Assembly: GCF_000974985.2 (NCBI RefSeq)
Contig: NZ_LAVA02000024.1
Span: 1 to 64,000, forward strand
Reading direction: 5' to 3'
DNA from: Streptomyces mangrovisoli
GTDB lineage: Bacteria > Actinomycetota > Actinomycetes > Streptomycetales > Streptomycetaceae
Length of the DNA: 64,000 nucleotides
A program made the position numbers and the translations under genes. Below the pieces are notes generated by a model, which saw only the letters and a program-made list of their open reading frames with translations, did not search any database and was not told the DNA's origin. Shown here piece after piece: positions 36,743-47,137 of this stretch; position 1 is the first letter of the stretch, and the number at the start of each line of letters is the position of its first letter.

Positions 36743-38263
36743 TCAGCGGGCTACGAAGGTGTGGGCTGCCTTGTCGTGCCAGCACTGGTGCCAGGGGCGG
36801 TCGAAGAGGCACCACGCCACGCCGAGCAGGCCGATGCCCAGCAGGCCCGGCACGACGTAGACCAGCCAGCGGCGCAGGGACGCGCCGAAGGTCGGCGGCT
36901 CGTGGCCCTCGATGTCCTGCACCTGCACGCCGCACAGCTTCTTGCCGACCGTACGGCCCCACCTGGCGGTGGGCAGCACCTCGTAGAGCACACCGAAGAC
37001 GAGCAGCACGCCGAGGACGATCCCGAGGTACGCCGAGGTCGTGCCGTCGAGGAGCCAGACCGTGACGGTCCGTCCGGAGAGCTTCGCCGCGTCGATCTTG
37101 GCCTGGACGTGGTCCACCGCGCGGCCGGCGAGCGGTACCGCGGCCGCCGCGGTGACGGCGGCCAGCACCACGCTGTCCACCAGACGGGCGGCCAGCCGGC
37201 GGCCGAGCCCCGCGGGACGGGCCGCCGCCTGACGCCGGGCGGCCGCCTGGAAGGGGTCGTCCACCGGAGGCTTCCACGGTGTGACGGGCTGGTCGTCGTC
37301 CGCGCCCGCGAGCCGGTGCACCTGCTGCGCCCAGGAGGACTGGCCGCCGCCCGGCCCGCCGGTCATCGGCGCCGGGCTGCCGGGACCGGCGGTCTGCTGC
37401 GGCACCTGGGGCGCGGCGGGCTCCGGAGCGGCCGGGTTCGGCGGCAGCGGATGGGCCCGCAGACCCGGCCGCCCTGCCTGCCCGGCGGGCCCCGGCGACG
37501 GGTCCTGGGCCGGGACCTGAGGCTGCGGCGCGGGCCGGTCGGATGCCGGGTAGGGCGCCTGCTGGGACGGGAACGAGGCCTGCGCCTGGGCGGCTTGGGC
37601 CGGACCCGCCTGGACCGGACCGGGCTGGACCGGACCGGGCTGCGCCTGGGCGGCTTGGGCCGGACCCGCAGGACCCGCAGGACCCGCCGGAGACTGCGGC
37701 TGGGCGTGGAGCTGCGCGCCCTGGGGGTGCGCCTGCGGCGCGGGCACCTGGGGCGCCTGGCCCTGGCCCGCCTGGGCCTTGGCGGCCGCGCGGGCCGCCG
37801 CGGCCTTGCCCGCGGCGAAGCCGGGCGTGCCCGCCGCGGGAGCGCCGGCCGCGCCCTGCGCGCCCGGCCCGTGCGCCCCCTGCGCCGCGTCGTCGTCGGC
37901 GGGATCGGCGGCGGGCTGCGCACCCCAGGAGATCCGGCGGTCGTGGTCGCCGAAGCCGGACTGCCGGGCGCTGTCGGCGCCCCAGGCGGACGCCGGCTCG
38001 GGCCGGTTGCCGTACTGGTCGTCGCCGCCCGGACCCGGCGGGTCCTCGTCGAAGAAGTGCGGGCCCGTCTCCTCGACCTGCGCGGGCGCCGGCCGGGAAC
38101 CCGCGGGCGGGACGAGCGGCCGGCCGTCCTGGGGCGCGGGCCGGCTGGTGCCGGGCACCCACGCGGCGCCGTTCCAGTAGCGGACGTAACCGGGGATGGA
38201 CGGGTCCGGGTAGTAGCCCTCGCGGGGTCTGTCGTCACCGGGGGCCGGGGTTGGGGCGCTCAT
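36743..38263 (-). CDS. RDD family protein with DUF2510 and long disordered linker
   Basis: 506 residues from the ATG at 38263. Residues ~15-40 (GYYPDPSIPGYVRYWNGAAW) are a DUF2510 motif. About 300 residues rich in Pro, Ala, Gln and Gly follow, with imperfect AQAAQAQPGPVQPGPVQAGP-type repeats. The RDD domain is at ~370-506 (GLGRRLAARLVDSVVLAAVT; GRTVGKKLCGVQV). Architecture as often seen in Streptomyces; function unknown. It is paralogous to the next RDD gene downstream. Confidence 0.88.
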   Translation of the reverse strand: MSAPTPAPGDDRPREGYYPDPSIPGYVRYWNGAAWVPGTSRPAPQDGRPLVPPAGSRPAPAQVEETGPHFFDEDPPGPGGDDQYGNRPEPASAWGADSARQSGFGDHDRRISWGAQPAADPADDDAAQGAHGPGAQGAAGAPAAGTPGFAAGKAAAARAAAKAQAGQGQAPQVPAPQAHPQGAQLHAQPQSPAGPAGPAGPAQAAQAQPGPVQPGPVQAGPAQAAQAQASFPSQQAPYPASDRPAPQPQVPAQDPSPGPAGQAGRPGLRAHPLPPNPAAPEPAAPQVPQQTAGPGSPAPMTGGPGGGQSSWAQQVHRLAGADDDQPVTPWKPPVDDPFQAAARRQAAARPAGLGRRLAARLVDSVVLAAVTAAAAVPLAGRAVDHVQAKIDAAKLSGRTVTVWLLDGTTSAYLGIVLGVLLVFGVLYEVLPTARWGRTVGKKLCGVQVQDIEGHEPPTFGASLRRWLVYVVPGLLGIGLLGVAWCLFDRPWHQCWHDKAAHTFVAR

Positions 38264-38495
38264 GTCCGTCGTCCCGTATCTGCTCGGAGGTCGTCTGGGG
38301 GGCTCCACATCTATCAGACGCGGGCCCTGGCCACCGCAAGTCCCGCCGGACCCACCCCTTTCCGGGCAAGGGCGTGCACCCCTTCACCCGATCCGGAAGA
38401 AAAGTTCGCCGAACCCGCGTAATGCCGCCGCCCGGATCCGCTCTCCCTGCGTGCGGGACCGTCCCGGCCCGCGTGAGGGAGGAAGGGCACACATC

Positions 38496-39017
38496 ATGCA
38501 GCAGACAGTCGTCGTGGAGCGCGAGGTGGAGCTCCGGCTCGTCCTGTCGCCCGAACGCAGCATCCCCGTCCCCGCCAGGCTGGCCTACCGCGGTGACGAC
38601 CCGTACGCCGTCCACATCGCCTTCCACATCCGCGCCGAGCACCCGGTGCGCTGGACGTTCGCGCGCGAGCTGCTCGTCGAGGGTGTGTTCCGGCCGTGCG
38701 GCTACGGCGATGTCCGGGTCTGGCCGGCCAAGGCGGACGGCCGCTGCGTGGTGCTGCTGGCGCTCAGTTCCCCGGACGGCGACGCCCTGCTGGAGGCGCC
38801 GTCCGCGCAGCTGTCGGCCTGGCTGGAACGGACCCTCGTGGCCGTACCGCCGGGGACGGAGAGCGACCGGCTCGCCCTGGACGACGCCCTGGCCGGGCTG
38901 CTCGACCCCGCCGCCCCCGGGCGTCCGGCGCCCCGCGAGCGGGCGGCCCGGCCGCGCCCGCAGGACGTGTGGCTGCGTGAGGCGCGGCCGTCGGACGAGT
39001 GCCCGGAAGGTGAGTGA
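38496..39017 (+). CDS. ssgG: SsgA-like sporulation and cell-division protein, probably SsgG
   Basis: 173 residues from the ATG at 38496 (GAGGGAGGAAGG upstream). ELRLVLSPERSIPVPARLAY, DDPYAVHIAFHI, WTFARELLVEGV and GDVRVWP are the SALP family pattern, restricted to morphologically complex actinobacteria. The gene order glcD-TPR-hpd downstream is the one I associate with ssgG of Streptomyces coelicolor, whose product affects septum placement in aerial hyphae. The C-terminal 35 residues are a basic extension. SALP membership is firm; the G assignment rests on context. Confidence 0.88.
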   Translation: MQQTVVVEREVELRLVLSPERSIPVPARLAYRGDDPYAVHIAFHIRAEHPVRWTFARELLVEGVFRPCGYGDVRVWPAKADGRCVVLLALSSPDGDALLEAPSAQLSAWLERTLVAVPPGTESDRLALDDALAGLLDPAAPGRPAPRERAARPRPQDVWLREARPSDECPEGE

Positions 39018-39083
39018 GGGGTTACGGCGGGCCGCCGCGGCCGGTCTCCGGCCCCGGCGCCGGAGCCTGCCCCGGTTCAGAAC

Positions 39084-40484
39084 TCAGAGCACCTTGCCCG
39101 GGTTCAGGATGTCGAGCGGGTCGAAGACCTGCTTGATCCGTCGCTGCATCTCCAGGCCCACCGGGCCGATCTCGCGCGCCAGCCAGTCCTTCTTCAGCAC
39201 GCCCACCCCGTGCTCGCCGGTGATCGTGCCGCCGAGTTCCAGGCCGAGCGCCATGATCTCGTCGAAGGACTCGCGGGCCCGCCGCGACTCGTCGGGGTCC
39301 TGCGCGTCGAAGCAGACCGTGGGATGCGTGTTGCCGTCCCCCGCGTGCGCGCAGACGCCGATCGTGAGGGCGTACTTCTCGGCGATCCGCTCGACGCCCT
39401 CCAGCATGTCGCCGAGCCGGGAGCGGGGCACGCACACGTCGTCGATCATCGTCGTGCCCTTCACCGCCTCCAGCGCGGTGAGCGACAACCGGCGTGCCTG
39501 CAACAGGAGTTCGGACTCGGCCACGTCGTCCGCGGGGACCACCTGGGTGGCGCCCGCGGCCTCGCACAGGGCGCCCACGGCGGCGAGGTCGGCGGCCGGG
39601 TCCGCGGTGTCGAACGCGGCGAGCAGCAGCGCCTCGGTCGACTCCGGCAGGCCCATGTGCGCGAGGTCGTTGACGGCCTTCACGGTCGTACGGTCCATGA
39701 GTTCGAGCAGCGACGGCACATGGCCGCCCTCCATGATCCGGCAGACGGCGGCGCAGGCGGCGGACGCGGAGGGGAACTCCGCCGCCAGCACCAGCTGCCG
39801 CGGCGGCTTGGGCCTGAGCGCGAGCACGGCCCGTACGACCACGCCGAGCGAGCCCTCGGAGCCGACGAAGAGCCGGGTGAGGTCGTATCCGGCGACGCCC
39901 TTCGCGGTACGGCGGCCGGTGGTCATCAGCCGCCCGTCGGCGAGGACGACGTCCAGGCCGAGCACGTACTCGGCCGTGACGCCGTACTTCACGCAGCACA
40001 GCCCGCCGGACGCGGTGCCGATGTTGCCGCCGATCGTGCACGTCTCCCAGCTGGAGGGGTCCGGCGGGTAGCACAGGCCGTGCTCCTCCACGGCGCGGGA
40101 GAGCACGGCGTTGACGACCCCCGGCTCGACCACGGCGATGCGGTCGACCGGGTTGATCTCCAGGATGCGGTCCATCCTGGTCAGCGACAGCACGATGCAG
40201 CCGTCGGAGGCGTTGGCGGCGCCGGACAGGCCCGTGCGGGCGCCCTGCGGGACGACCGGGACGCGCAGTTCGGTGGCGGTGCGCAGGACGTGCTGGACCT
40301 GTTCGACGGTGCGCGGCAGGACCACCACGGCGGGGGTGCCCGAGGGGCAGAAGCTGGCCATGTCGTTGGCGTAGGAGGCCGTGACGTCGGGGTCGGTGAG
40401 GACCGCCGCCGCGGGCAGGCCGCTCAGCAGACGGTCGACGAGGTTGCCCGTCACCTCGTCGCGGGGGGCTTCGATACGGCTCAT
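39084..40484 (-). CDS. FAD-linked oxidase, glycolate/lactate oxidase GlcD type
   Basis: 466 residues from the ATG at 40484. The PCMH-type FAD domain has VVPQGARTGLSGAANASDG and PPDPSSWETCTIGGNIGTAS. The C-terminal domain ends with ICAHAGDGNTHPTV-like and GTITGEHGVGVLKKDW signatures of the GlcD/D-lactate dehydrogenase family. It oxidises a 2-hydroxy acid; no GlcE/GlcF partner is adjacent, so it resembles stand-alone D-2-hydroxyacid dehydrogenases. The open frame upstream of the start is an artefact of high GC. Confidence 0.93.
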   Translation of the reverse strand: MSRIEAPRDEVTGNLVDRLLSGLPAAAVLTDPDVTASYANDMASFCPSGTPAVVVLPRTVEQVQHVLRTATELRVPVVPQGARTGLSGAANASDGCIVLSLTRMDRILEINPVDRIAVVEPGVVNAVLSRAVEEHGLCYPPDPSSWETCTIGGNIGTASGGLCCVKYGVTAEYVLGLDVVLADGRLMTTGRRTAKGVAGYDLTRLFVGSEGSLGVVVRAVLALRPKPPRQLVLAAEFPSASAACAAVCRIMEGGHVPSLLELMDRTTVKAVNDLAHMGLPESTEALLLAAFDTADPAADLAAVGALCEAAGATQVVPADDVAESELLLQARRLSLTALEAVKGTTMIDDVCVPRSRLGDMLEGVERIAEKYALTIGVCAHAGDGNTHPTVCFDAQDPDESRRARESFDEIMALGLELGGTITGEHGVGVLKKDWLAREIGPVGLEMQRRIKQVFDPLDILNPGKVL

Positions 40485-40582
40485 GATCACAGCGTCGCAC
40501 CCGGGGCCATCGGTGTGAACCCCGCCCACGGCGGCCGTAGCCTGCCCGGGTGCGGTCGCCCCGCTGGCGCACAGTGTCCGCC

Positions 40583-42268
40583 ATGGACATCCAGGAGCAG
40601 CCGGTGGCGCCGGAGCGGCTGGAGAAGCCGGACGGACAGGCAGCGCGCGGGTCCCAGGGAGCACCCGCGCCGGACGGACAGGCAGCGCGCGGGTCCGAGG
40701 GAGCACCCGCGCCGGACGGACAGGCAGCGCGCGGGTCCGAGGGAGCACCCGCGCCGGACGGACAGGGAGCGCGGGGGTCCGAGGGAGCACCCGCGCCGGA
40801 GGGATCGCGCGGGTCCGGGCGAGCGCCCGCGCCGGACGACGCGCCCGCGCCCGGGCGGCCGGTGCGGCGCCCGGCGCTGCGCCGGGTGCTGCTCGGCTCC
40901 GCCGCGGCCGCCGCGGGCTGCGGGGTGCTCGGCGGGCTGATGCTGTGGCTGCTGCCGCCGCGGGAGCGTCCGGCCCGGCCCCCCGCGCCCGCCCCCGGCG
41001 CGCAGGCGCTGACCGCGGTGACCGACGGGCTGCCCGCCGCGCTGCCCGGCCTGAAGGCGCTGATCGCCCTCCGGGAGGCCCGGGTGCGCGCCCATCCGGC
41101 GGACGCCCGCTCGTGGGCGGTGCTCGGCGCGGCCTACGTCGAGCGCGGGCGCCGTACCTCCGAGGCCGGGGCGTACTTCCCGAAGGCCGAGAACGCGCTG
41201 CGGGCCTCCCTGCGGGCCCGGCCGCGGGGCAACGCCGACGCGCTGGACGGTCTCGCGGCACTGGCGAACGCGCGCCGGGACTTCCGCTCGGCCCGGTCGT
41301 ACGCCGAGGCGGCCGCGCGGCTGGCGCCCAAGCGCTGGACGACGTATCCGCTGCTGATCGACGCGTGCGACGGACTCGGCGACCGCAAGGCGGTCGCCCG
41401 GTATCTGGGCACGCTGACCGGGCTGCACTCCGGGCCCGCCGTGCAGGCGTGGACCGCCGCGGTCTACCGGGACCGCGGGCAGCGCGAGGACGCCGCGGCC
41501 GCCCTGTACGACGCCGCGGCGGGCACGGACTCGGCGGCCGAGCGGGCCGCGTACCTGGAGCAGGCCGGGGATCTCGCGCTGGAGCGCGGCGACCGCGCGA
41601 ACGCGCTGCGGCACTTCGACGCGGCCCTGCGCGCCGACCCGGACCTTCGGGCCGCGCAGGCCGGCCGGGCGCGCGCGCTGGCCGCGCTGGGCCGTTCGAC
41701 CGAGGCGGTGAACGCCTACCAGGCGGCCCTCGCGGGGCAGCCGACGCCGCAGTACGCCCTGGAGCTTGGCGAGTTGTACGAGTCGCTGGGACGGACCACG
41801 CAGGCCCGGGCGGAGTACGACGCGCTGCGCGTGCGGGTGCGGCAGGACGCGGCGGCGGGCATCGACGACGCGCTCGTGCTGGGGCGGTTCGCCGCCGACC
41901 ACGGCGATCCGAACGAGGCCGTACGGCTGCTGCGGGAGGAGTGGCGGCGTCAGCCGGGCGTCGAGGTGGCGGACGCGCTGGGGTGGGCGCTGCACCGGGC
42001 CGGCGACGACGGGCAGGCGCGCGGCTTCGCGGTGATCGCGACGGACAAGGAGCACGCGGGCGGGGTGCGCAGCGCGCTGTTCGCCTACCACCGGGGCCTG
42101 ATCGAGAAGGCGTCCGGGCAGGACGCCGTGGCGCGGCGGTTCCTCCAGGAGGCGCTGCGCATCGATCCGTGGTTCTCGCCGTTGCGGGTGCCGGCGGCAC
42201 GGGCCGCGCTGGCGCAGCTCGGCGAGCCGCCGGCGGTGGGGGTCCCGGAGGACGACGGCTCCTCCTGA
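40583..42268 (+). CDS. Tetratricopeptide repeat protein with a membrane helix
   Basis: About 561 residues from the ATG at 40583 (the frame opens at 40550; no clear ribosome site decides). The first ~90 residues are disordered and contain a 14-residue tandem repeat. One membrane helix (VLLGSAAAAAGCGVLGGLML) precedes ~400 residues of TPR helices (SWAVLGAAYVERGRRTSEAG, AYLEQAGDLALERGDRANAL). The likely topology is a cytoplasmic tail with extracytoplasmic TPRs that bind a partner. Divergent from glcD-type gene. Confidence 0.88.
   Translation: MDIQEQPVAPERLEKPDGQAARGSQGAPAPDGQAARGSEGAPAPDGQAARGSEGAPAPDGQGARGSEGAPAPEGSRGSGRAPAPDDAPAPGRPVRRPALRRVLLGSAAAAAGCGVLGGLMLWLLPPRERPARPPAPAPGAQALTAVTDGLPAALPGLKALIALREARVRAHPADARSWAVLGAAYVERGRRTSEAGAYFPKAENALRASLRARPRGNADALDGLAALANARRDFRSARSYAEAAARLAPKRWTTYPLLIDACDGLGDRKAVARYLGTLTGLHSGPAVQAWTAAVYRDRGQREDAAAALYDAAAGTDSAAERAAYLEQAGDLALERGDRANALRHFDAALRADPDLRAAQAGRARALAALGRSTEAVNAYQAALAGQPTPQYALELGELYESLGRTTQARAEYDALRVRVRQDAAAGIDDALVLGRFAADHGDPNEAVRLLREEWRRQPGVEVADALGWALHRAGDDGQARGFAVIATDKEHAGGVRSALFAYHRGLIEKASGQDAVARRFLQEALRIDPWFSPLRVPAARAALAQLGEPPAVGVPEDDGSS
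40628..40838 (+). repeat. 42-base in-frame tandem repeat, five units
   Basis: Units start at 40628, 40670, 40712, 40754 and (degenerate) 40796. They encode PDGQAARGSEGAPA. Four units are almost identical at the DNA level, so the array is young or being homogenised. Confidence 0.9.
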
Positions 42269-42344
42269 CGGCCTCCCCCACAGCGACGGAGTCGCCCTCC
42301 GGGCACCCCGGCATTCATTCACCTGCGGGCCGGTGGGGGCTGGT

Positions 42345-42488
42345 CGCGCAGTTCCCCGCGCCCCTTTTTGGGGCGCATCGATGGCCGTGCCCCGAAAGGG
42401 GCGCGGGGAACTGCGCGCCCGACCCCCACCGGCCCGCGGACGAAAACGAACACCAACCCGACCCTGAAGGGGCGCGGGGAACCGCGCG
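42345..42488. repeat. Dispersed intergenic repeat, three copies
   Basis: One core in + orientation (42345-42365) and two in - orientation (42397-42417 and 42468-42488, the last with one change) between the convergent TPR and hpd genes. Opposed copies can form a long hairpin, likely acting as a two-way terminator. Confidence 0.85.
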
Positions 42489-42550
42489 ACCGGCCCCCGC
42501 AGGCCCTCACGCGCCGGTGATCCTCAAGGAGGCCCCGAACCCCCGGAGGG

Positions 42551-43753
<1,203 letters not shown>

Positions 43754-43800
43754 TCAATGTGTGCAGCCGTACGGCCGAACGCCGGACCTTTCTGTACAGG

Positions 43801-44298
43801 ATGACCACCCCGGGAGGCGGCGTGGCGATCGATCAGCTGGACGGGCGCATCATCGTGCTGCTCGCGCGGGAGCCCCGGATCGGCGTGCTGGAGATGTCGC
43901 GGCGGCTGGGGGTGGCGCGCGGCACCGTGCAGGCGCGGCTCGACCGGCTTCAGTCGAACGGAGTCATCCGCGGATTCGGTCCCCAGGTCGATCCGGCGGC
44001 CCTCGGCTATCCCGTCACGGCCTTCGCCACGCTCCAGATCCGGCAGGGGCAAGGGCCGGACGTCCGGGCGCACTTGGCGACCGTGCCGGAGGTGCTCGAA
44101 CTGCACACCACCACCGGCAGCGGGGACATGCTGTGCCGCCTCGTGGCCCGGTCCAACGCCGATCTCCAGCGGGTCATCGACCGCGTCGTCGGTTTTGATG
44201 GGATCGTCCGGGCCGCCACCGCGATCGTGATGGAGAACCCCGTTCCACTGCGGGTCATCCCGCTCGTGGAGCAGGCCGCGGGAGGGGAACCGGCGTAG
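43801..44298 (+). CDS. Lrp/AsnC family transcriptional regulator
   Basis: 165 residues from the ATG at 43801; a GTG at 43822 preceded closely by GGGAGG is the alternative and matches the conserved start IDQLDGRI. An AsnC-type helix-turn-helix (PRIGVLEMSRRLGVARGTVQ) is followed by the RAM ligand domain (TAFATLQIRQG, LHTTTGSGDMLCRLVARS). It likely senses an aromatic amino acid and controls hpd, by analogy with divergent Lrp-hpd pairs. The ABC operon begins 26 bases downstream. Confidence 0.92.
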   Translation: MTTPGGGVAIDQLDGRIIVLLAREPRIGVLEMSRRLGVARGTVQARLDRLQSNGVIRGFGPQVDPAALGYPVTAFATLQIRQGQGPDVRAHLATVPEVLELHTTTGSGDMLCRLVARSNADLQRVIDRVVGFDGIVRAATAIVMENPVPLRVIPLVEQAAGGEPA

Positions 44299-44323
44299 CC
44301 GACACGAGGTGAGGTGAGCGCGG

Positions 44324-44971
44324 ATGAGCTTCTGGGAGTACGTGCGCACCACGCACCAGCAGCTGCTCACCGACGCCTACCAGCACGCCAGCGTGGTGTT
44401 CCAGTGCATGGTGGTGGCGACCGCGCTGGGCGTGCTGATCGGGGTGACCACCTATCGCAGTGCCTGGGCGGGCAATGTCGCGACGACGGCCGGCTCGATG
44501 CTGCTGACCATCCCCTCGCTCGCGATGATCGGTCTGCTGATCCCGCTGGTGGGGCTCGGCGTGCCGCCCACCGTGATCGCGCTGACGCTGTACGGGCTGC
44601 TGCCGGTGGTGCGCAACGCGATCGTCGGGCTGCGCGGGGTCGACCCGGCACTGACCGAGGCCGCCCGCGGCATCGGGATGTCCCGGCTCGCCCGGCTGCT
44701 GCGCGTCGAGCTGCCGCTGGCCTGGCCGCCGATCCTGACCGGCATCCGGGTCTCCACGCAGATGCTGATGGGCATCGCGGCCATCGCGGCGTACGCCTCC
44801 GGGCCGGGGCTCGGCAACGAGATCTTCCGCGGCATCGCCTCCCTGGGCAGCGCCAACGCGCTCAACCAGGTGCTGGCGGGCACCGTCGGGATCATCATCC
44901 TCGCCCTGCTGTTCGACGCGGCGTACGTGCTGATCGGACGGCTGACCATCTCCAGGGGGATCCGTGCCTGA
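44324..44971 (+). CDS. Osmoprotectant ABC transporter permease (OpuCB type)
   Basis: 215 residues with five to six helices. The EAA loop LTEAARGIGMSRLARLLRVE is present, and the segment TIPSLAMIGLLIPLVGLGVP is typical of glycine-betaine/choline permeases. First gene of a four-gene operon with 4-8 base overlaps. It forms the channel with the second permease. Confidence 0.93.
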   Translation: MSFWEYVRTTHQQLLTDAYQHASVVFQCMVVATALGVLIGVTTYRSAWAGNVATTAGSMLLTIPSLAMIGLLIPLVGLGVPPTVIALTLYGLLPVVRNAIVGLRGVDPALTEAARGIGMSRLARLLRVELPLAWPPILTGIRVSTQMLMGIAAIAAYASGPGLGNEIFRGIASLGSANALNQVLAGTVGIIILALLFDAAYVLIGRLTISRGIRA

Positions 44972-46274
44972 CGCCCCGCCCGCCTCCCCTCCCCCGGCCG
45001 CGTCCCCCGGCGACGGCGACGGTTCCGCGGCGGGGCGACGATCCGACAGCCACGGCGCCACGATCGAGCTGGAGGCGCTCACCAAGCGCTACCCGGGCAG
45101 CGGCGCCCCGGCCGTGGACAACGTGAACATGGAGATCAGGGCGGGCGAGACGGTCATCTTCGTGGGGCCCTCGGGGTGCGGGAAGTCGACCACCCTGAAG
45201 ATGATCAACCGGCTGATCGAGCCGTCGGGCGGGCGCATCCGCATCGGCGGCGAGGACGTCACCGACATCGACCCGGTGCGGCTGCGCCGCAAGGTCGGCT
45301 ACGCGATCCAGTCCTCGGGCCTGTTCCCGCACATGACGGTCGCCCAGAACATCGGGCTCGTGCCGCGGATGACGGGCTGGCGCAAGACGCGGATCAAGGA
45401 GCGGGTCGAGGAGATGCTCGACCTCGTCGGCCTGGACCCGGGCGAGTTCCTCGGCCGCTATCCGCGCCAGCTCTCCGGCGGGCAGCAGCAGCGCGTCGGG
45501 GTGGCGCGGGCGCTGGCCGCCGATCCGCCCGTGCTGCTGATGGACGAGCCGTTCGGCGCGGTCGACCCGATCACCCGCGACCATCTCCAGGACGAGCTGA
45601 TCCGGCTCCAGCAGGAGCTGCACAAGACGATCGTCTTCGTCACCCACGACTTCGACGAGGCGATCAAGCTCGGCGACCGGATCGCGGTGCTGCGCGAGCG
45701 CTCGCACATCGCGCAGTTCGACACCCCGGAGGCGATCCTCACCAACCCGGCGGACGACTTCGTGTCCGGGTTCGTCGGCGCCGGGGCCGCGCTGAAGCGG
45801 CTCAATCTCAGCCGGGTCCGGGACGTGGAGATCACCGACATCCCGACGGTCACGGTCGACACCCCGCTCCAGCAGATCTTCAACAGCCTGCGGGCCAGCG
45901 GGACCAGCGAGATCCTGCTGCTCGACCGCAACCACCGCCCCTACAAGTGGCTGCGGCGCGGCGACCTGATGCGGGCCAAGGGCTCGCTCGCCCGCGCGGG
46001 CACGCTGGTGACGGACACGGTGACCCGGGACGCGACCCTGCGGGACGCCCTGGAGGCGGTGCTCACCGACAGCTCGGGGCGCGCCGCGGTGACCGGGCGG
46101 CGCGGCGAGTACATCGGCGTCGTCGACATGGAGACGCTGATGAACTCCGTGCACGAACTGCTGGAGGAGGACCGCCTGGAGGCGCTGGAGCACCAGCACG
46201 ACCTGGAGACGACCCGGTCCGCGCAGACCCACGCCGAGCAGGAGGGCGGCGACGCGGGAGGGCGGAAGGCGTGA
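44964..46274 (+). CDS. Osmoprotectant ABC transporter ATPase with CBS domains (OpuCA type)
   Basis: 436 residues, GTG start overlapping the previous stop by eight bases. Walker A GPSGCGKSTTLK, signature LSGGQQQRVGVARAL, Walker B VLLMDEPFGAVDP and switch VTHDFDEAIKLGD are intact. A C-terminal pair of CBS-type segments (~280-415; TVTVDTPLQQIFNSLRASGT, GRAAVTGRRGEYIGVVDMET) probably senses ionic strength, as in OpuA. An acidic/His tail ends the protein. A ~30-residue disordered N-terminus precedes the domain. Confidence 0.94.
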   Translation: MPDAPPASPPPAASPGDGDGSAAGRRSDSHGATIELEALTKRYPGSGAPAVDNVNMEIRAGETVIFVGPSGCGKSTTLKMINRLIEPSGGRIRIGGEDVTDIDPVRLRRKVGYAIQSSGLFPHMTVAQNIGLVPRMTGWRKTRIKERVEEMLDLVGLDPGEFLGRYPRQLSGGQQQRVGVARALAADPPVLLMDEPFGAVDPITRDHLQDELIRLQQELHKTIVFVTHDFDEAIKLGDRIAVLRERSHIAQFDTPEAILTNPADDFVSGFVGAGAALKRLNLSRVRDVEITDIPTVTVDTPLQQIFNSLRASGTSEILLLDRNHRPYKWLRRGDLMRAKGSLARAGTLVTDTVTRDATLRDALEAVLTDSSGRAAVTGRRGEYIGVVDMETLMNSVHELLEEDRLEALEHQHDLETTRSAQTHAEQEGGDAGGRKA

Positions 46275-47137
46275 CCTCCGACGACGGTGTCCTGCTCACG
46301 GACGAGGACGACGAGGGCGGCGGCCCGCCGGACGGGGCGCCCGGCGGCGGGCCGTCCGGCGCGGCGGGCGGGAACGGGCCGGCGGCCGGCCGGGCCGCCC
46401 GCCGGATCACCTGGCAGCAGCTGACCCTCCTGCCCGCCTTCCTGGTGCTCCTGCTGCTGGGGACCTGGCTGTGGTACCGGCAGGCCGACCTCGACGCGAT
46501 CTCGCGCAACGCGCTGTCCGGCGGGCAGGTGTCGCAGGCGCTGTGGGAGCAGATCGAACTCGTCGCGATCTCCACGTTCTTCGTGCTGATCATCGCGATC
46601 CCGCTCGGCATCCTGCTCACCCGGGCGCCGCTGCGCCGGGCCACCCCGTTCGCGATGGCCCTCGCCAACATGGGCCAGGCGACGCCCGCGATCGGCCTGC
46701 TGGCGCTGCTGGTGATCTGGCTCGGCACCGGGAAGACGCCGGCGCTGATCGGCATCGTCGCCTACGCCGTGCTGCCGGTGCTGTCCAACACGATCGCGGG
46801 GCTGCGGGCCAACGACCCGACGGTCCTGGAGGCGGCCCGCGGCATCGGCATGTCCCCGCTGGGCGTCCTCGGCCGGGTCGAACTCCCGCTGGCCGTACCG
46901 CTGATCCTCGCGGGCGTGCGGACGGCCCTGGTGCTCAACGTCGGTACGGCGACGCTCGCGACCTTCGGCGGGGGCGGCGGGCTCGGCGTGCTGATCACCA
47001 CGGGCATCACCAACCAGCGGATGCCGGTCCTGGTGCTCGGCTCGATCCTCACGGTGGCGCTCGCGCTGCTGGTGGACTGGCTGGCCTCGCTCGCCGAAGT
47101 CCTGCTGCGGCCGCGGGGGCTGGAGGCGGGGGCGTGA
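46271..47137 (+). CDS. Osmoprotectant ABC transporter permease (OpuCD type)
   Basis: 288 residues from the GTG at 46271, which overlaps the ATPase stop (GTGA). The Gly-rich cytoplasmic N-terminus is ~50 residues longer than usual. About six helices; the EAA loop VLEAARGIGMSPLGVLGRVE and GQATPAIGLLALLVIWLGTG mark the family. The next gene overlaps its stop by four bases. Confidence 0.93.
   Translation: MTSDDGVLLTDEDDEGGGPPDGAPGGGPSGAAGGNGPAAGRAARRITWQQLTLLPAFLVLLLLGTWLWYRQADLDAISRNALSGGQVSQALWEQIELVAISTFFVLIIAIPLGILLTRAPLRRATPFAMALANMGQATPAIGLLALLVIWLGTGKTPALIGIVAYAVLPVLSNTIAGLRANDPTVLEAARGIGMSPLGVLGRVELPLAVPLILAGVRTALVLNVGTATLATFGGGGGLGVLITTGITNQRMPVLVLGSILTVALALLVDWLASLAEVLLRPRGLEAGA

Noticed and set aside
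40485..42314. Extension of the FAD oxidase frame upstream to 42314
   Set aside because: The sequence is Arg/Pro/Ala-rich antisense of the TPR gene. The oxidase starts naturally at 40484.
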